Below are positions 1 to 5,257 of a stretch of 5,257 nt of DNA, in pieces. Position 1 is the first letter of the stretch, and every line of letters starts with the position of its first letter. This DNA is from MGBC114844 sp910585855. GTDB lineage: Bacteria; Bacillota; Clostridia; Lachnospirales; Lachnospiraceae. The position numbers were made by a program, and so were the translations under genes. The notes under the pieces are model-generated. The model was not told the DNA's origin. It was given only the letters and a program-made list of their open reading frames with translations, and ran no database searches. The DNA is taken from contig CBFFYP010000136.1 in assembly GCA_965646165.1 (NCBI GenBank), forward strand, positions 1 to 5,257, in the 5' to 3' direction.

Positions 1-33
1 AGGATATGCAAAAAATTCTAGGTGTTTCCACAG

Positions 34-96
34 AAGCCCAAGACTTTCTAACCGTTCTCCGAAGTCGCAGGCAAAGGACAGAAGCAAACCGCCTCT
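34..96 (+). repeat. Dispersed repeat, left copy of an inverted pair
   Basis: This stretch matches the reverse complement of 5196-5257. From 72 to 96 the two copies agree at 24 of 25 bases (core CAAAGGACAG, AGCAAACCGCCTCT). From 34 to 56 they differ at only two positions (40 and 50). The middle block 57-71 is diverged and carries a one-base length difference. Both strands are open here. The plus strand reads EAQDFLTV and continues to a stop at 111-113; the minus strand reads TVRKSWAS, and the right copy encodes related ALDFLTV and TVRKSRA. Such short peptides look like ones I have seen as spurious tails in gut Clostridia, which points to a multicopy intergenic repeat; that is recollection, not a search. 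No transposase or terminal target duplication is visible. Confidence 0.75.
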
Positions 97-327
97 CGCT
101 GTTGGTTGGATAGCAGTAGAAATTTTTATTGCAGAATAAGTTTACAGTTCCTAACGTTTGGAAACGATTCTTTTTTTGTTTCGAGGTCAAGAAACAGCCA
201 GATTCGAATTCGGCGTCCTCCCTTTATAATCTGAATTTTGAAACCGCTAAAAGTTCTTATCCAGTATTCTCATAAAATCAAAATTTTATTGTTTTTTAAG
301 TTTATCCTGCTCAAAATAATTAGTATA
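97..327. other. AT-rich gene-free stretch
   Basis: No gene with a credible start and ribosome binding site is visible on either strand. The minus strand has a stop-free frame of about 74 codons running from 223 to the left edge (stop TAA at 224-226), but it has no ATG and passes through the dispersed repeat. Small inverted repeats occur at 155-166 (CGTTT/AAACG) and 177-182 with 191-196 (TGTTTC/GAAACA). On the minus strand 210-218 reads GACGCCGAA, a motif also found at 1892-1900. An AT-only inverted repeat at 272-289 is followed by a T run, which makes a weak terminator-like signal at best. The region may be repeat-derived debris. Confidence 0.5.
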
Positions 328-356
328 GTGACAAATTAAAAAAAATGTGATATAGT
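328..356 (+). promoter_or_regulatory. Sigma-A-type promoter with extended -10
   Basis: The -35 hexamer GTGACA (328-333) matches TTGACA at five of six positions. The -10 hexamer TATAGT (351-356) matches TATAAT at five of six. The spacer is exactly 17 bp and is an A-rich tract. TG at 348-349 gives the extended -10 form TGATATAGT. The expected transcription start is near 363, leaving a leader of about 45 nt before the small ORF at 408. This is the best plus-strand promoter in the left part of the window. Confidence 0.7.
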
Positions 357-407
357 AAATGAAAGGGAAAAATCAGTGTATTAAATTGAGAGAAGGAGAA
401 AAATTGT

Positions 408-548
408 ATGAAAGTTTTATTGGTATATTATCTTAGTTATGAATCGTACGCTCAGACGCTGCTTGTTCAGGATTGGCAGGGTCTTGATTTTGTATGTTCA
501 TATAAGATAAAAAGTGAAAATTCTCATTATTTTGAATCCAGATGTTGA
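408..548 (+). CDS. Possible small protein of 46 residues, unknown function
   Basis: I do not recognise this protein. The frame runs from ATG 408 to TGA 546-548 and begins MKVLLVYYLSYESYAQTLLV. The SD sequence AGAAGGAG (391-398) ends 9 nt before the ATG, a near-ideal position. A promoter with 17-bp spacing lies upstream and an intrinsic terminator follows at 588-621, so it has every signal of an independent monocistronic gene. The first 20 residues are hydrophobic and tyrosine-rich but lack a clear signal peptide. The rest is polar, with two cysteines at residues 30 and 46. There is no obvious transmembrane helix. It could instead be the N-terminal remnant of a longer, decayed gene, because the frame ends abruptly and TAA follows the stop directly. 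The expression signals are seen; that the product is functional is inference. Confidence 0.45.
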   Translation: MKVLLVYYLSYESYAQTLLVQDWQGLDFVCSYKIKSENSHYFESRC

Positions 549-587
549 TAAATATGTATGGAAATAGTAGATAAAATAGAGATTTTG

Positions 588-621
588 ACCGCTTATCTTG
601 TATGGATAGGCGGTTATTTTT
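588..621 (+). terminator. Rho-independent terminator after the small ORF
   Basis: ACCGCTTATC (588-597) pairs with GATAGGCGGT (605-614) in a 10-bp stem with one G-U pair and a 7-nt loop, followed by TTATTTTT (614-621). The stem ends about 40 nt after the stop of the 46-residue ORF. It should end that transcript and insulate rtcB, whose predicted -10 lies 17 nt further on. Some read-through into rtcB is possible. Confidence 0.7.
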
Positions 622-637
622 ATGTACATAGGATAAT

Positions 638-643
638 TATAAT
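638..643 (+). promoter_or_regulatory. Candidate -10 box for rtcB
   Basis: A perfect TATAAT sits here, with an expected start near 650 and a short leader before the rtcB ribosome binding site. No good -35 exists at 16-18 bp: the sequence there is the terminator's T tract (TATTTT at 615-620). There is no TG extension. The promoter is therefore weak, needs an activator, or is not real, in which case rtcB depends on read-through from the promoter at 328-356. Confidence 0.4.
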
Positions 644-663
644 GAAAGGATTATTGATAAAAG

Positions 664-670
664 AAAGGGA
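664..670 (+). promoter_or_regulatory. rtcB ribosome binding site, decides the start
   Basis: AAAGGGA ends 8 nt before the ATG at 679, which is good spacing. The in-frame ATG at 670 overlaps this SD and would have no spacing at all, so initiation at 679 is favoured. The resulting N-terminus MFEIKGQ also fits the usual RtcB beginning. Confidence 0.65.
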
Positions 671-678
671 TGAGAAAA

Positions 679-1881
679 ATGTTTGAGATTAAAGGGCAGA
701 TTAATACAGCGATTTGTTATGCAAAAGTAGTAGAGGAAGAGGCAATCGAACAAATACGCAGGATGTGTGATTATGAGTTTACGCAGGGGAGTAAGATAAG
801 AATTATGCCGGATGTACATGCGGGAAAAGGCTGTACAATCGGAACAACTATGACTATAACGGATAAAGCAGTTCCTAATATTGTAGGGGTGGATATTGGC
901 TGTGGCATGTATACAGTAAATATTGGAAAAGTGGAACTGAATTTTGAAAAGTTAGATGAAGCGGCACATTTTATTCCGTCTGGAAGGAATATTTGGGAAG
1001 GCAGACAGGAACGGTTTGATTTAACGCAACTGCGCTGCTATCGAAGCTTAAAAAATACAAAGTGGTTAGAGCGCAGTCTTGGTACATTAGGAGGCGGGAA
1101 TCATTTTATTGAGGTAGATCAAGCACAGGATCAGACAAAATATCTGGTTATTCATACCGGAAGCCGAAATCTTGGAAAACAGGTAGCAGAGTTGTATCAG
1201 AAGTTAGCTGTGGATTTAAATAAGGGAAAAGAAACTTACTTTGCACAAAGAGATGCGATTATTGCTGAGTATAAGGCAGCAGGCAGGAGAAAGGAGATAC
1301 AGAAAGCATTAGAAGCGATTGCATGGCAGAAGCGGGAAGCAACTATGCCGGAGGATTTATGTTATGTATATGGAACTTATTTTGAGGACTATCTTTATGA
1401 TGTAGAGATTTGTCAGAGATTTGCCAGAAGAAATCGGGAAAAAATTGCAGAGATACTGTTAGAAAGAATAGGAGTATCTGCATTGGATGCTTTTCATACC
1501 ATTCATAACTATATTGATACAGAAGAAATGATTTTAAGAAAAGGTGCGATTGCCGCTCATCAGGGGGAGAGAGTATTGATTCCTATCAATATGAAAGATG
1601 GAAGTGTATTAGCAGTCGGAAGGGGAAATGCAGAGTGGAATTATTCTGCACCTCATGGTGCAGGAAGGATTATGTCCAGAACAAAAGCAAAGGAAAGTCT
1701 TGATATGGAAGAATACAGACAGGCTATGGAAGGAATTTATACTACTTCTGTAAATGAAGCAACGTTAGACGAAGCACCAATGGCGTATAAGTCTTTAGAG
1801 GATATTATTGATGTGATTCAGGAGTCAGTGGATATTATTGATGTGATGAAACCGATTTATAATTATAAGGCATCGGATTGA
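679..1881 (+). CDS. rtcB: RtcB, RNA-splicing ligase (tRNA ligase family)
   Basis: A 400-residue RtcB-family GTP- and Mn-dependent RNA ligase. The family joins RNA ends bearing 2',3'-cyclic phosphate or 3'-phosphate to 5'-OH ends, through a guanylylated histidine. Counting from ATG 679, all signature blocks are present: MPDVHAGKGC (43-52), GVDIGCGM with metal ligands D72 and C75, GGGNHFIEV with N141 and H142, HTGSRNLG with H159, HTIHNY with H276, and SAPHGAGRIMSR with the guanylate acceptor H326. Length matches bacterial RtcB (E. coli about 408), so the gene looks intact and active. An in-frame ATG at 670 would add three residues but overlaps the SD. No rtcA cyclase, rtcR regulator, archease or prfH is in the window, so it appears to stand alone. 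In bacteria the role is RNA repair, for example of tRNA or rRNA cut by stress ribonucleases; that role here is inferred from the family. The stop is followed after 6 nt by a long hairpin. Confidence 0.97.
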   Translation: MFEIKGQINTAICYAKVVEEEAIEQIRRMCDYEFTQGSKIRIMPDVHAGKGCTIGTTMTITDKAVPNIVGVDIGCGMYTVNIGKVELNFEKLDEAAHFIPSGRNIWEGRQERFDLTQLRCYRSLKNTKWLERSLGTLGGGNHFIEVDQAQDQTKYLVIHTGSRNLGKQVAELYQKLAVDLNKGKETYFAQRDAIIAEYKAAGRRKEIQKALEAIAWQKREATMPEDLCYVYGTYFEDYLYDVEICQRFARRNREKIAEILLERIGVSALDAFHTIHNYIDTEEMILRKGAIAAHQGERVLIPINMKDGSVLAVGRGNAEWNYSAPHGAGRIMSRTKAKESLDMEEYRQAMEGIYTTSVNEATLDEAPMAYKSLEDIIDVIQESVDIIDVMKPIYNYKASD

Positions 1882-1887
1882 GCTTGG

Positions 1888-1962
1888 AGGGGACGCCGAA
1901 AGCGGAATGGAGTGCTATTCCGAGCCCGGAATAGACCTTCCTTTCAAGTTCAGCGTTCCCCT
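1888..1962. repeat. 75-nt long imperfect hairpin between convergent genes
   Basis: The outer arms 1888-1900 (AGGGGACGCCGAA) and 1949-1962 (TTCAGCGTTCCCCT) pair over 12 bp with one bulge and one mismatch. A middle helix (1904-1912 with 1937-1945) contains G-U pairs. The tip is a perfect 8-bp stem, CTATTCCG (1915-1922) and CGGAATAG (1927-1934), with loop AGCC. CGGAAT at 1903-1908 can alternatively pair with ATTCCG at 1917-1922, giving a competing fold. Neither side has a T run, so it is not a canonical terminator, although it could slow polymerase or protect 3' ends of both converging transcripts. It may be a dispersed palindromic (REP or MITE-like) repeat. The plus strand is open through the element, which I take as incidental. 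Confidence 0.7.
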
Positions 1963-2002
1963 ATGGAAGAAATTAAATTTATAAGTTCAGTAAAGTGTAA
2001 GG

Positions 2003-2024
2003 GTAAGGGAAAAATTTTCCTTAC
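2003..2024. other. Small hairpin overlapping the permease stop codon
   Basis: GTAAGG (2003-2008) pairs with CCTTAC (2019-2024). The stem extends inward through a G-U pair and two A-T pairs (2009-2011 with 2016-2018). The permease stop TAA (2021-2023, minus) lies inside the stem. With no T run following on either strand it is weak as an intrinsic terminator, but it is the first structure at the 3' end of the ABC operon transcript. No other terminator for that operon is apparent before the 1888-1962 hairpin. Confidence 0.35.
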
Positions 2025-4255
2025 TCAATTTCAGTAATTGCTTTTTTAAATAAAAACCATGTACTGGTAAAATAGCATAATAGTAAAAGAAAAAGAATAC
2101 TGCTTATAATTCCGATTTGTTTTAATAAAGTTTTTATGCCGACATAGGCAAAAATCTGTGCTGAAATAATTTCAAAAAAGTAGATAATAATAACTGCTGA
2201 TACAAGTATGGCAATCGTAATGGGCAGTCCAAACCATATTGCTAGTTGTTTTAGAATTAAATGTTCGATTTCCTGCTGTTCTACACCAAGTTTATAGAGT
2301 ACCCCAAAGCGATATTTGTAATGAGAGATATCTAGAAGCTGCTGTAAGGAAAGAATCGTAAGGCAGATAATCATTAAAACAACTGCACTATAGATCATAG
2401 TTGCCTGCAGGATAAAGTTATCGGCAATAAAATGATTGATTTGTGTTGTACTGGTTCGGATAAAGTATTGGACACCTGTATCTTTTTTTGGTTCTTCCGG
2501 GTATTCTTTTATAAAAGCTGTTTCAAGGGAGCAGGCTTTTTGATAGGGTATCGTTGTTTTGATTTGGATATATCGGTTTCGCATAACGGCAAGAAGGTTT
2601 TTACAGGTATTATCTGGAAAAACATATAAAACATCTGTATAGGAATTATAAATGGTCTGGCTGATTGCATCTGTGTAGAAAGCATTTTTTGCAAGGGTTA
2701 GAGTTTCTTGATCGGTTGAAACAGTGGTATGACTGTCTAAAAACTGGTTTCTTTCTGTTTCTGTTGCAACGGTTTTCCAATGTGTTGTAAATTCTCCTTC
2801 ATTTAGAGAAATTGGCTGATATCCAAGCATTTTCCGCAGAGTATTATAGTCGGAGAGTGAGATTGCCGCAATAGGAAAATCTAGTTTTATTCGATTATGA
2901 AAATCTGACTTTCTAGGCAGATATAGATTGAATATACAGTCAGAATCAATTTGAATTCCCTCTTTATCAAGAAAGGCAGTGACAAGATCATAGTTATCCT
3001 GCGGCAGATCGGCTTCTTTATATACCTGAGTATAACAGGTATTGATTTGTATATCATATAAGGATCGCACTTTTAAATAACCAAAAGCCCATCCTGACAA
3101 TGCCGGAACTGCTGCAAACAGAAATACAGACAGTACGAATGTAAGACAAATCAAGGTCATGGTTTTAGAAGTAGTATTTAATTTTGAAATAATCTGTCCG
3201 AAGAAAAACAGATTGCATTTTTGGTATTTTTGCTTTAAATTTTTTTCTTTCCATTCGGTAAGCAGATTGCTGGCTGAATAAATAATACAGCAAATCAGAA
3301 AGATAATCTCTATCATTAAAAAAGTAAAGTATTTGTTGAGTGTACCGGCTGTATTTGAAAGATAATAAGTTTTCCAGATAACAGGAACACTTGCGGCAAA
3401 GCCGATATTGAGAAGGGAAAGCAGGGCAGCAGTTAGTATATAACGTTGAAAATTCTGTTTTTTCTGTATATGATGTGTAATATACCAGATTATATTGAAA
3501 AAAAATCCCGCTGTAGGTGCAAGAATATTCCCCCAAATCATAATATGCACAGGGAGAGGAAAACGAGGATCATGGTAAAAATACAGGTTTGATATACCGA
3601 CAGCGATTACCAGAACAAGAAAAATAGTATATAAAATTGTAATAATCGGCATATAGCGGCTTTTTTTGATATGAGGATCGTTTTGCTGATCGGCGTATAA
3701 CATATCAATAATTTTTATTTTTTGTATAGTGCGTACATTCCATAGTCCTACGATAAAAAGACTGCATGAGAAAAAACATACAGTAAAAAAAACGGTATCG
3801 GGAAACAGAGTCCAAGATAGTTTATAGCTTTGTCCATAGGCAGACAGCAGCATACCTGTGATAAACTGTGAGCAGAATATACCAAGAAAAATACCAATAA
3901 TAACAGCTATTGCTCCCATAAAAAAAGTTTCTGCAAAGAATATCCAAGCAATTGTTTTTTGTTCCATACCCATTACCGACTGAATGGCAAATTCTTTTTG
4001 TTTTCTTCTTAAAATATAGTTGTTTACATATCGTATTAAGAATAGAATTAATAAAGTGATCGCACAAACTGCCAGCTTCATTCCGCCGTTGATCAAAGTA
4101 AATTCATATTCTGTTCCGATAGCAGGGTGATAATAATTACTTGTAACAGATAAAAATGCATAAAACAGCATAACGCAGATTGTCATTGTAACAATATAGA
4201 TTAAATAGTCTTTTGCTGAACGTTTTGCATTTCTGTAAGCTAATTTAATATACAT
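2021..4255 (-). CDS. BceB-type FtsX-like ABC transporter permease
   Basis: A 744-residue integral membrane protein, the permease partner of the ATPase encoded just upstream. The N-terminus (LAYRNAKRSAKDYLIYIVTM) is typical of BceB-like permeases. The first FtsX domain covers about residues 58-180 and includes the cytoplasmic motif KQKEFAIQSVMGMEQKT (85-101). More helices follow at about 203-224, 238-259, 272-294, 308-328 and 366-388. A soluble domain of about 225 residues (389-613) is predicted outside the cell, where BceB proteins bind or sense peptide-antibiotic complexes. The second FtsX domain (about 614-740) contains YRFGVLYKLGVEQQEIEHL. By eye I count about twelve helices, against ten in classical BceB of about 650 residues, so this may be a longer variant. 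ATG 4253-4255 overlaps the ATPase gene by 11 nt, implying translational coupling. The likely role is resistance to cell-wall-targeting peptides such as bacitracin or lantibiotics, and possibly signalling to a BceS-like kinase. The substrate cannot be read from sequence. Confidence 0.93.
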   Translation of the reverse strand: MYIKLAYRNAKRSAKDYLIYIVTMTICVMLFYAFLSVTSNYYHPAIGTEYEFTLINGGMKLAVCAITLLILFLIRYVNNYILRRKQKEFAIQSVMGMEQKTIAWIFFAETFFMGAIAVIIGIFLGIFCSQFITGMLLSAYGQSYKLSWTLFPDTVFFTVCFFSCSLFIVGLWNVRTIQKIKIIDMLYADQQNDPHIKKSRYMPIITILYTIFLVLVIAVGISNLYFYHDPRFPLPVHIMIWGNILAPTAGFFFNIIWYITHHIQKKQNFQRYILTAALLSLLNIGFAASVPVIWKTYYLSNTAGTLNKYFTFLMIEIIFLICCIIYSASNLLTEWKEKNLKQKYQKCNLFFFGQIISKLNTTSKTMTLICLTFVLSVFLFAAVPALSGWAFGYLKVRSLYDIQINTCYTQVYKEADLPQDNYDLVTAFLDKEGIQIDSDCIFNLYLPRKSDFHNRIKLDFPIAAISLSDYNTLRKMLGYQPISLNEGEFTTHWKTVATETERNQFLDSHTTVSTDQETLTLAKNAFYTDAISQTIYNSYTDVLYVFPDNTCKNLLAVMRNRYIQIKTTIPYQKACSLETAFIKEYPEEPKKDTGVQYFIRTSTTQINHFIADNFILQATMIYSAVVLMIICLTILSLQQLLDISHYKYRFGVLYKLGVEQQEIEHLILKQLAIWFGLPITIAILVSAVIIIYFFEIISAQIFAYVGIKTLLKQIGIISSILFLLLLCYFTSTWFLFKKAITEIE

Positions 4256-5012
4256 CGGATTGTCCGCCTCCTATCATAGTAAGTACATCTAATATTCTTT
4301 CAAAAAATATTTTACGTGTATCACTGCCTTTTAAAAGTTCTGTAAAAATTTTTCCATCTTTTAAAAATAGGATTCGATTTGCGTAACTGGCAGTAAATGC
4401 ATCATGTGTTACAAGAAGAATGGTGGTACCTGTTTGACTGTTGATACTTTGTATGGTGGAAAGCAGCATTTGAGATGAATGGCTGTCTAATGCTCCGGTA
4501 GGCTCGTCTGCTAAAATCAATTTTGGCTGATGAATCATAGCTCTTGCACAGGCACAGCGCTGTTTTTGACCGCCCGATACCTGATAGGGATATTTATTTA
4601 GAATATCTGCTATATTTAAAGATTTTGCTATGTTTTCTATACGGATATCGATTTGGGCAGCGGGAACTTTATTAATAGTAAGAGCAAGTGCAATATTTTC
4701 TGAAAGTGTCAGTGTATCTAATAATTGAAAATCCTGAAAAACAAATCCTAAGTTTTCACGGCGGAAGCGGGATAGTTCTTTTGCTTTTATCTGGGTAATA
4801 TCTGTTCCGTTTAAATAAATATGTCCTGCACTTATTGTATCAATCGTAGAAATACAATGGAGCAGTGTTGTTTTGCCTGAGCCGGAAGCTCCCATAATTC
4901 CGATAAATTCCCCTTTTTCTACTGAAAAACTAATATCGTCGATCGCTTTGGTAAGGATTCCTTCCCTGCCATAGTATTTTTGAATATGTTCTAAGTTTAA
5001 AATTGGATTCAT
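4245..5012 (-). CDS. BceA-type ABC transporter ATP-binding protein
   Basis: A 255-residue cytoplasmic ATPase that powers the downstream permease. All nucleotide-binding motifs are intact: Walker A GASGSGKTT (41-49), Q-loop Q93 in VFQDFQLL, signature VSGGQKQR (145-152), Walker B LILADEP (165-171), D-loop GALD (173-176) and switch H203 in VTHD. The C-terminal block DGKIFTELLKGSDTRKIFF and the ending ILDVLTMIGGG are characteristic of the BceA/MacB-like peptide-resistance ATPases rather than LolD. The start is ATG 5010-5012, because AAAGG (5021-5025) lies 8 nt upstream and the product then begins MNPILNLEHIQKYYG, as expected. A longer in-frame start at 5078 would add 22 non-conserved residues and lie inside the -35 box. 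It is the first gene of a two-gene operon, behind a promoter and a BceR-like operator. Family assignment is firm; the drug substrate is unknown. Confidence 0.96.
   Translation of the reverse strand: MNPILNLEHIQKYYGREGILTKAIDDISFSVEKGEFIGIMGASGSGKTTLLHCISTIDTISAGHIYLNGTDITQIKAKELSRFRRENLGFVFQDFQLLDTLTLSENIALALTINKVPAAQIDIRIENIAKSLNIADILNKYPYQVSGGQKQRCACARAMIHQPKLILADEPTGALDSHSSQMLLSTIQSINSQTGTTILLVTHDAFTASYANRILFLKDGKIFTELLKGSDTRKIFFERILDVLTMIGGGQSDVY
4267..4272 (-). promoter_or_regulatory. Permease ribosome binding site inside the ATPase gene
   Basis: A perfect AGGAGG lies 11 nt before the permease ATG and encodes part of the ATPase's terminal glycine-rich tail (IGGG). Because the ATPase stop (4245-4247) lies beyond the permease start, ribosomes finishing the first gene can re-initiate on the second, which keeps the two subunits in proportion. 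Confidence 0.75.
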
Positions 5013-5049
5013 AAAAAACGCCTTTCGTCTGTAATAAATATTATTTAAC

Positions 5050-5078
5050 GTTATAACTATAAATAAGTTTGATATCAA
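5050..5078 (-). promoter_or_regulatory. Promoter of the BceAB-like operon
   Basis: Read on the minus strand, -35 TTGATA (5073-5078) and -10 TATAAC (5050-5055) each match the sigma-A consensus at five of six positions and are separated by exactly 17 bp. The expected start is near 5043, giving a leader of about 30 nt containing the SD AAAGG (5021-5025). An A-rich linker (5079-5125) separates the promoter from the operator. Confidence 0.65.
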
Positions 5079-5125
5079 CCTTTTATTTTATTTTAGACTG
5101 TTTTTTGCTTTTTTTGTATCAGATT

Positions 5126-5156
5126 TTCTTACAAAGTTCTAACAAAAATGTAAGAA
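5126..5156 (-). promoter_or_regulatory. BceR-type operator with three half-sites
   Basis: In plus-strand notation, TAACA-AAAA-TGTAA at 5140-5153 is an exact match to the TNACA-N4-TGTAA inverted repeat known for BceR-like response regulators. An extra half-site TTCTTACA (5126-5133) repeats TTCTAACA (5137-5144) 11 bp away, about one helical turn. It is also a perfect inverted partner of TGTAAGAA (5149-5156). The core is about 100 bp upstream of the predicted start, far from the -35, which resembles the distant placement I recall for BceR targets in Bacillus. It should bind a phosphorylated OmpR-class regulator that activates the operon. No such regulator gene lies in the window. Confidence 0.65.
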
Positions 5157-5195
5157 GTGCAGAAGAAAAAATAGAATTGGCTTTCACCGGACGCC

Positions 5196-5257
5196 AGAGG
5201 CGGTTTGCTCCTGTCCTTTGCTTGCTCCGCTCCAAACGGTAAGAAAGTCTAGGGCTT
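5196..5257 (-). repeat. Dispersed repeat, right copy of the inverted pair
   Basis: The reverse complement of this stretch aligns with 34-96 as described for the left copy. The match runs right to the window edge, so the repeat probably continues beyond it. Read on the minus strand it is open as ALDFLTVWSGASK; in another frame of the same strand it reads SKQRTGANRLWRP. The adjoining plus-strand bases 5189-5203 (GGACGCCAGAGGCGG) resemble the outer arm of the 1888-1962 hairpin (GGACGCCGAAAGCGG). It lies about 40 bp upstream of the BceR-type operator and so marks the upstream limit of the operon's control region. Confidence 0.75.

Noticed and set aside
198..222. tRNA T-arm-like string TTCGAATC on the minus strand
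   Set aside because: No acceptor stem, D-arm or anticodon arm can be assembled around it.
272..296. ATAAAAT/ATTTTAT stem followed by a T run as a terminator
   Set aside because: The stem is only seven A-T pairs with no G-C, so it is too weak, and no gene is known to end just upstream.
670..678. Upstream ATG for rtcB adding three residues (MRK)
   Set aside because: It abuts the GGG of the SD with no spacing; the ATG at 679 has an 8-nt spacer and gives the usual RtcB N-terminus.
558..686. 42-codon plus-strand frame beginning MEIVDKIEIL between the small ORF and rtcB
   Set aside because: No ribosome binding site. It reads straight through the terminator stem and overlaps the rtcB start in another frame, so it looks incidental.
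2432..4067. Several 60-125-codon open frames on both strands inside the permease gene
   Set aside because: They are shadows of a long, well-supported coding frame, lack ribosome binding sites and show no recognisable domains.
5013..5078. 22-residue N-terminal extension of the ATPase
   Set aside because: It would begin inside the predicted -35 box and lacks a good SD, while ATG 5012 has AAAGG at ideal spacing and the normal family N-terminus.
1..5257. CRISPR array, riboswitch, tRNA or rRNA, transposase
   Set aside because: No regularly spaced repeats, recognisable RNA fold or transposase motif is visible on either strand.

Overview
The window is AT-rich, with strong Shine-Dalgarno sequences and sigma-A-like promoters, and its protein families are typical of low-GC Firmicutes. 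The short dispersed repeats look like those I associate with gut Lachnospiraceae and related Clostridia. The taxonomic call is inference from style and protein wording, not from a database match.

Layout, left to right. Positions 1-407 hold no convincing gene. They contain one copy of a roughly 63-nt repeat (34-96), an AT-rich stretch, and a strong extended -10 promoter (328-356). That promoter drives a possible 46-residue small protein (408-548), which is closed by an intrinsic terminator (588-621). Next comes rtcB (679-1881, +), an intact RNA ligase with every catalytic residue I can check. Immediately behind its stop lies a 75-nt near-perfect hairpin (1888-1962). It sits in the gap between rtcB and a convergent two-gene ABC operon on the minus strand.

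The operon is transcribed right to left: a BceA-type ATPase (5012 to 4245), then an FtsX-like BceB-type permease (4255 to 2021). The genes overlap by 11 nt and the permease SD lies inside the ATPase gene. Together they should form a membrane complex that protects the cell envelope from peptide antibiotics. Upstream are a well-spaced promoter (5050-5078) and, about 100 bp before the predicted transcription start, a perfect match to the BceR-type operator TNACA-N4-TGTAA (5140-5153), within a larger three-half-site array (5126-5156). No histidine kinase or response regulator gene is in the window, so the regulator must lie outside it.

The right edge (5196-5257) carries a second copy of the 34-96 repeat in inverted orientation, so the module is bracketed by an inverted repeat pair about 5.1 kb apart. 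rtcB and the ABC operon have no evident functional link. The most informative signals are the BceR-type operator without a local two-component system, the bracketing dispersed repeats, the long hairpin between convergent genes, and the small gene that has its own promoter and terminator. I see no clear evidence of a wholly new system.
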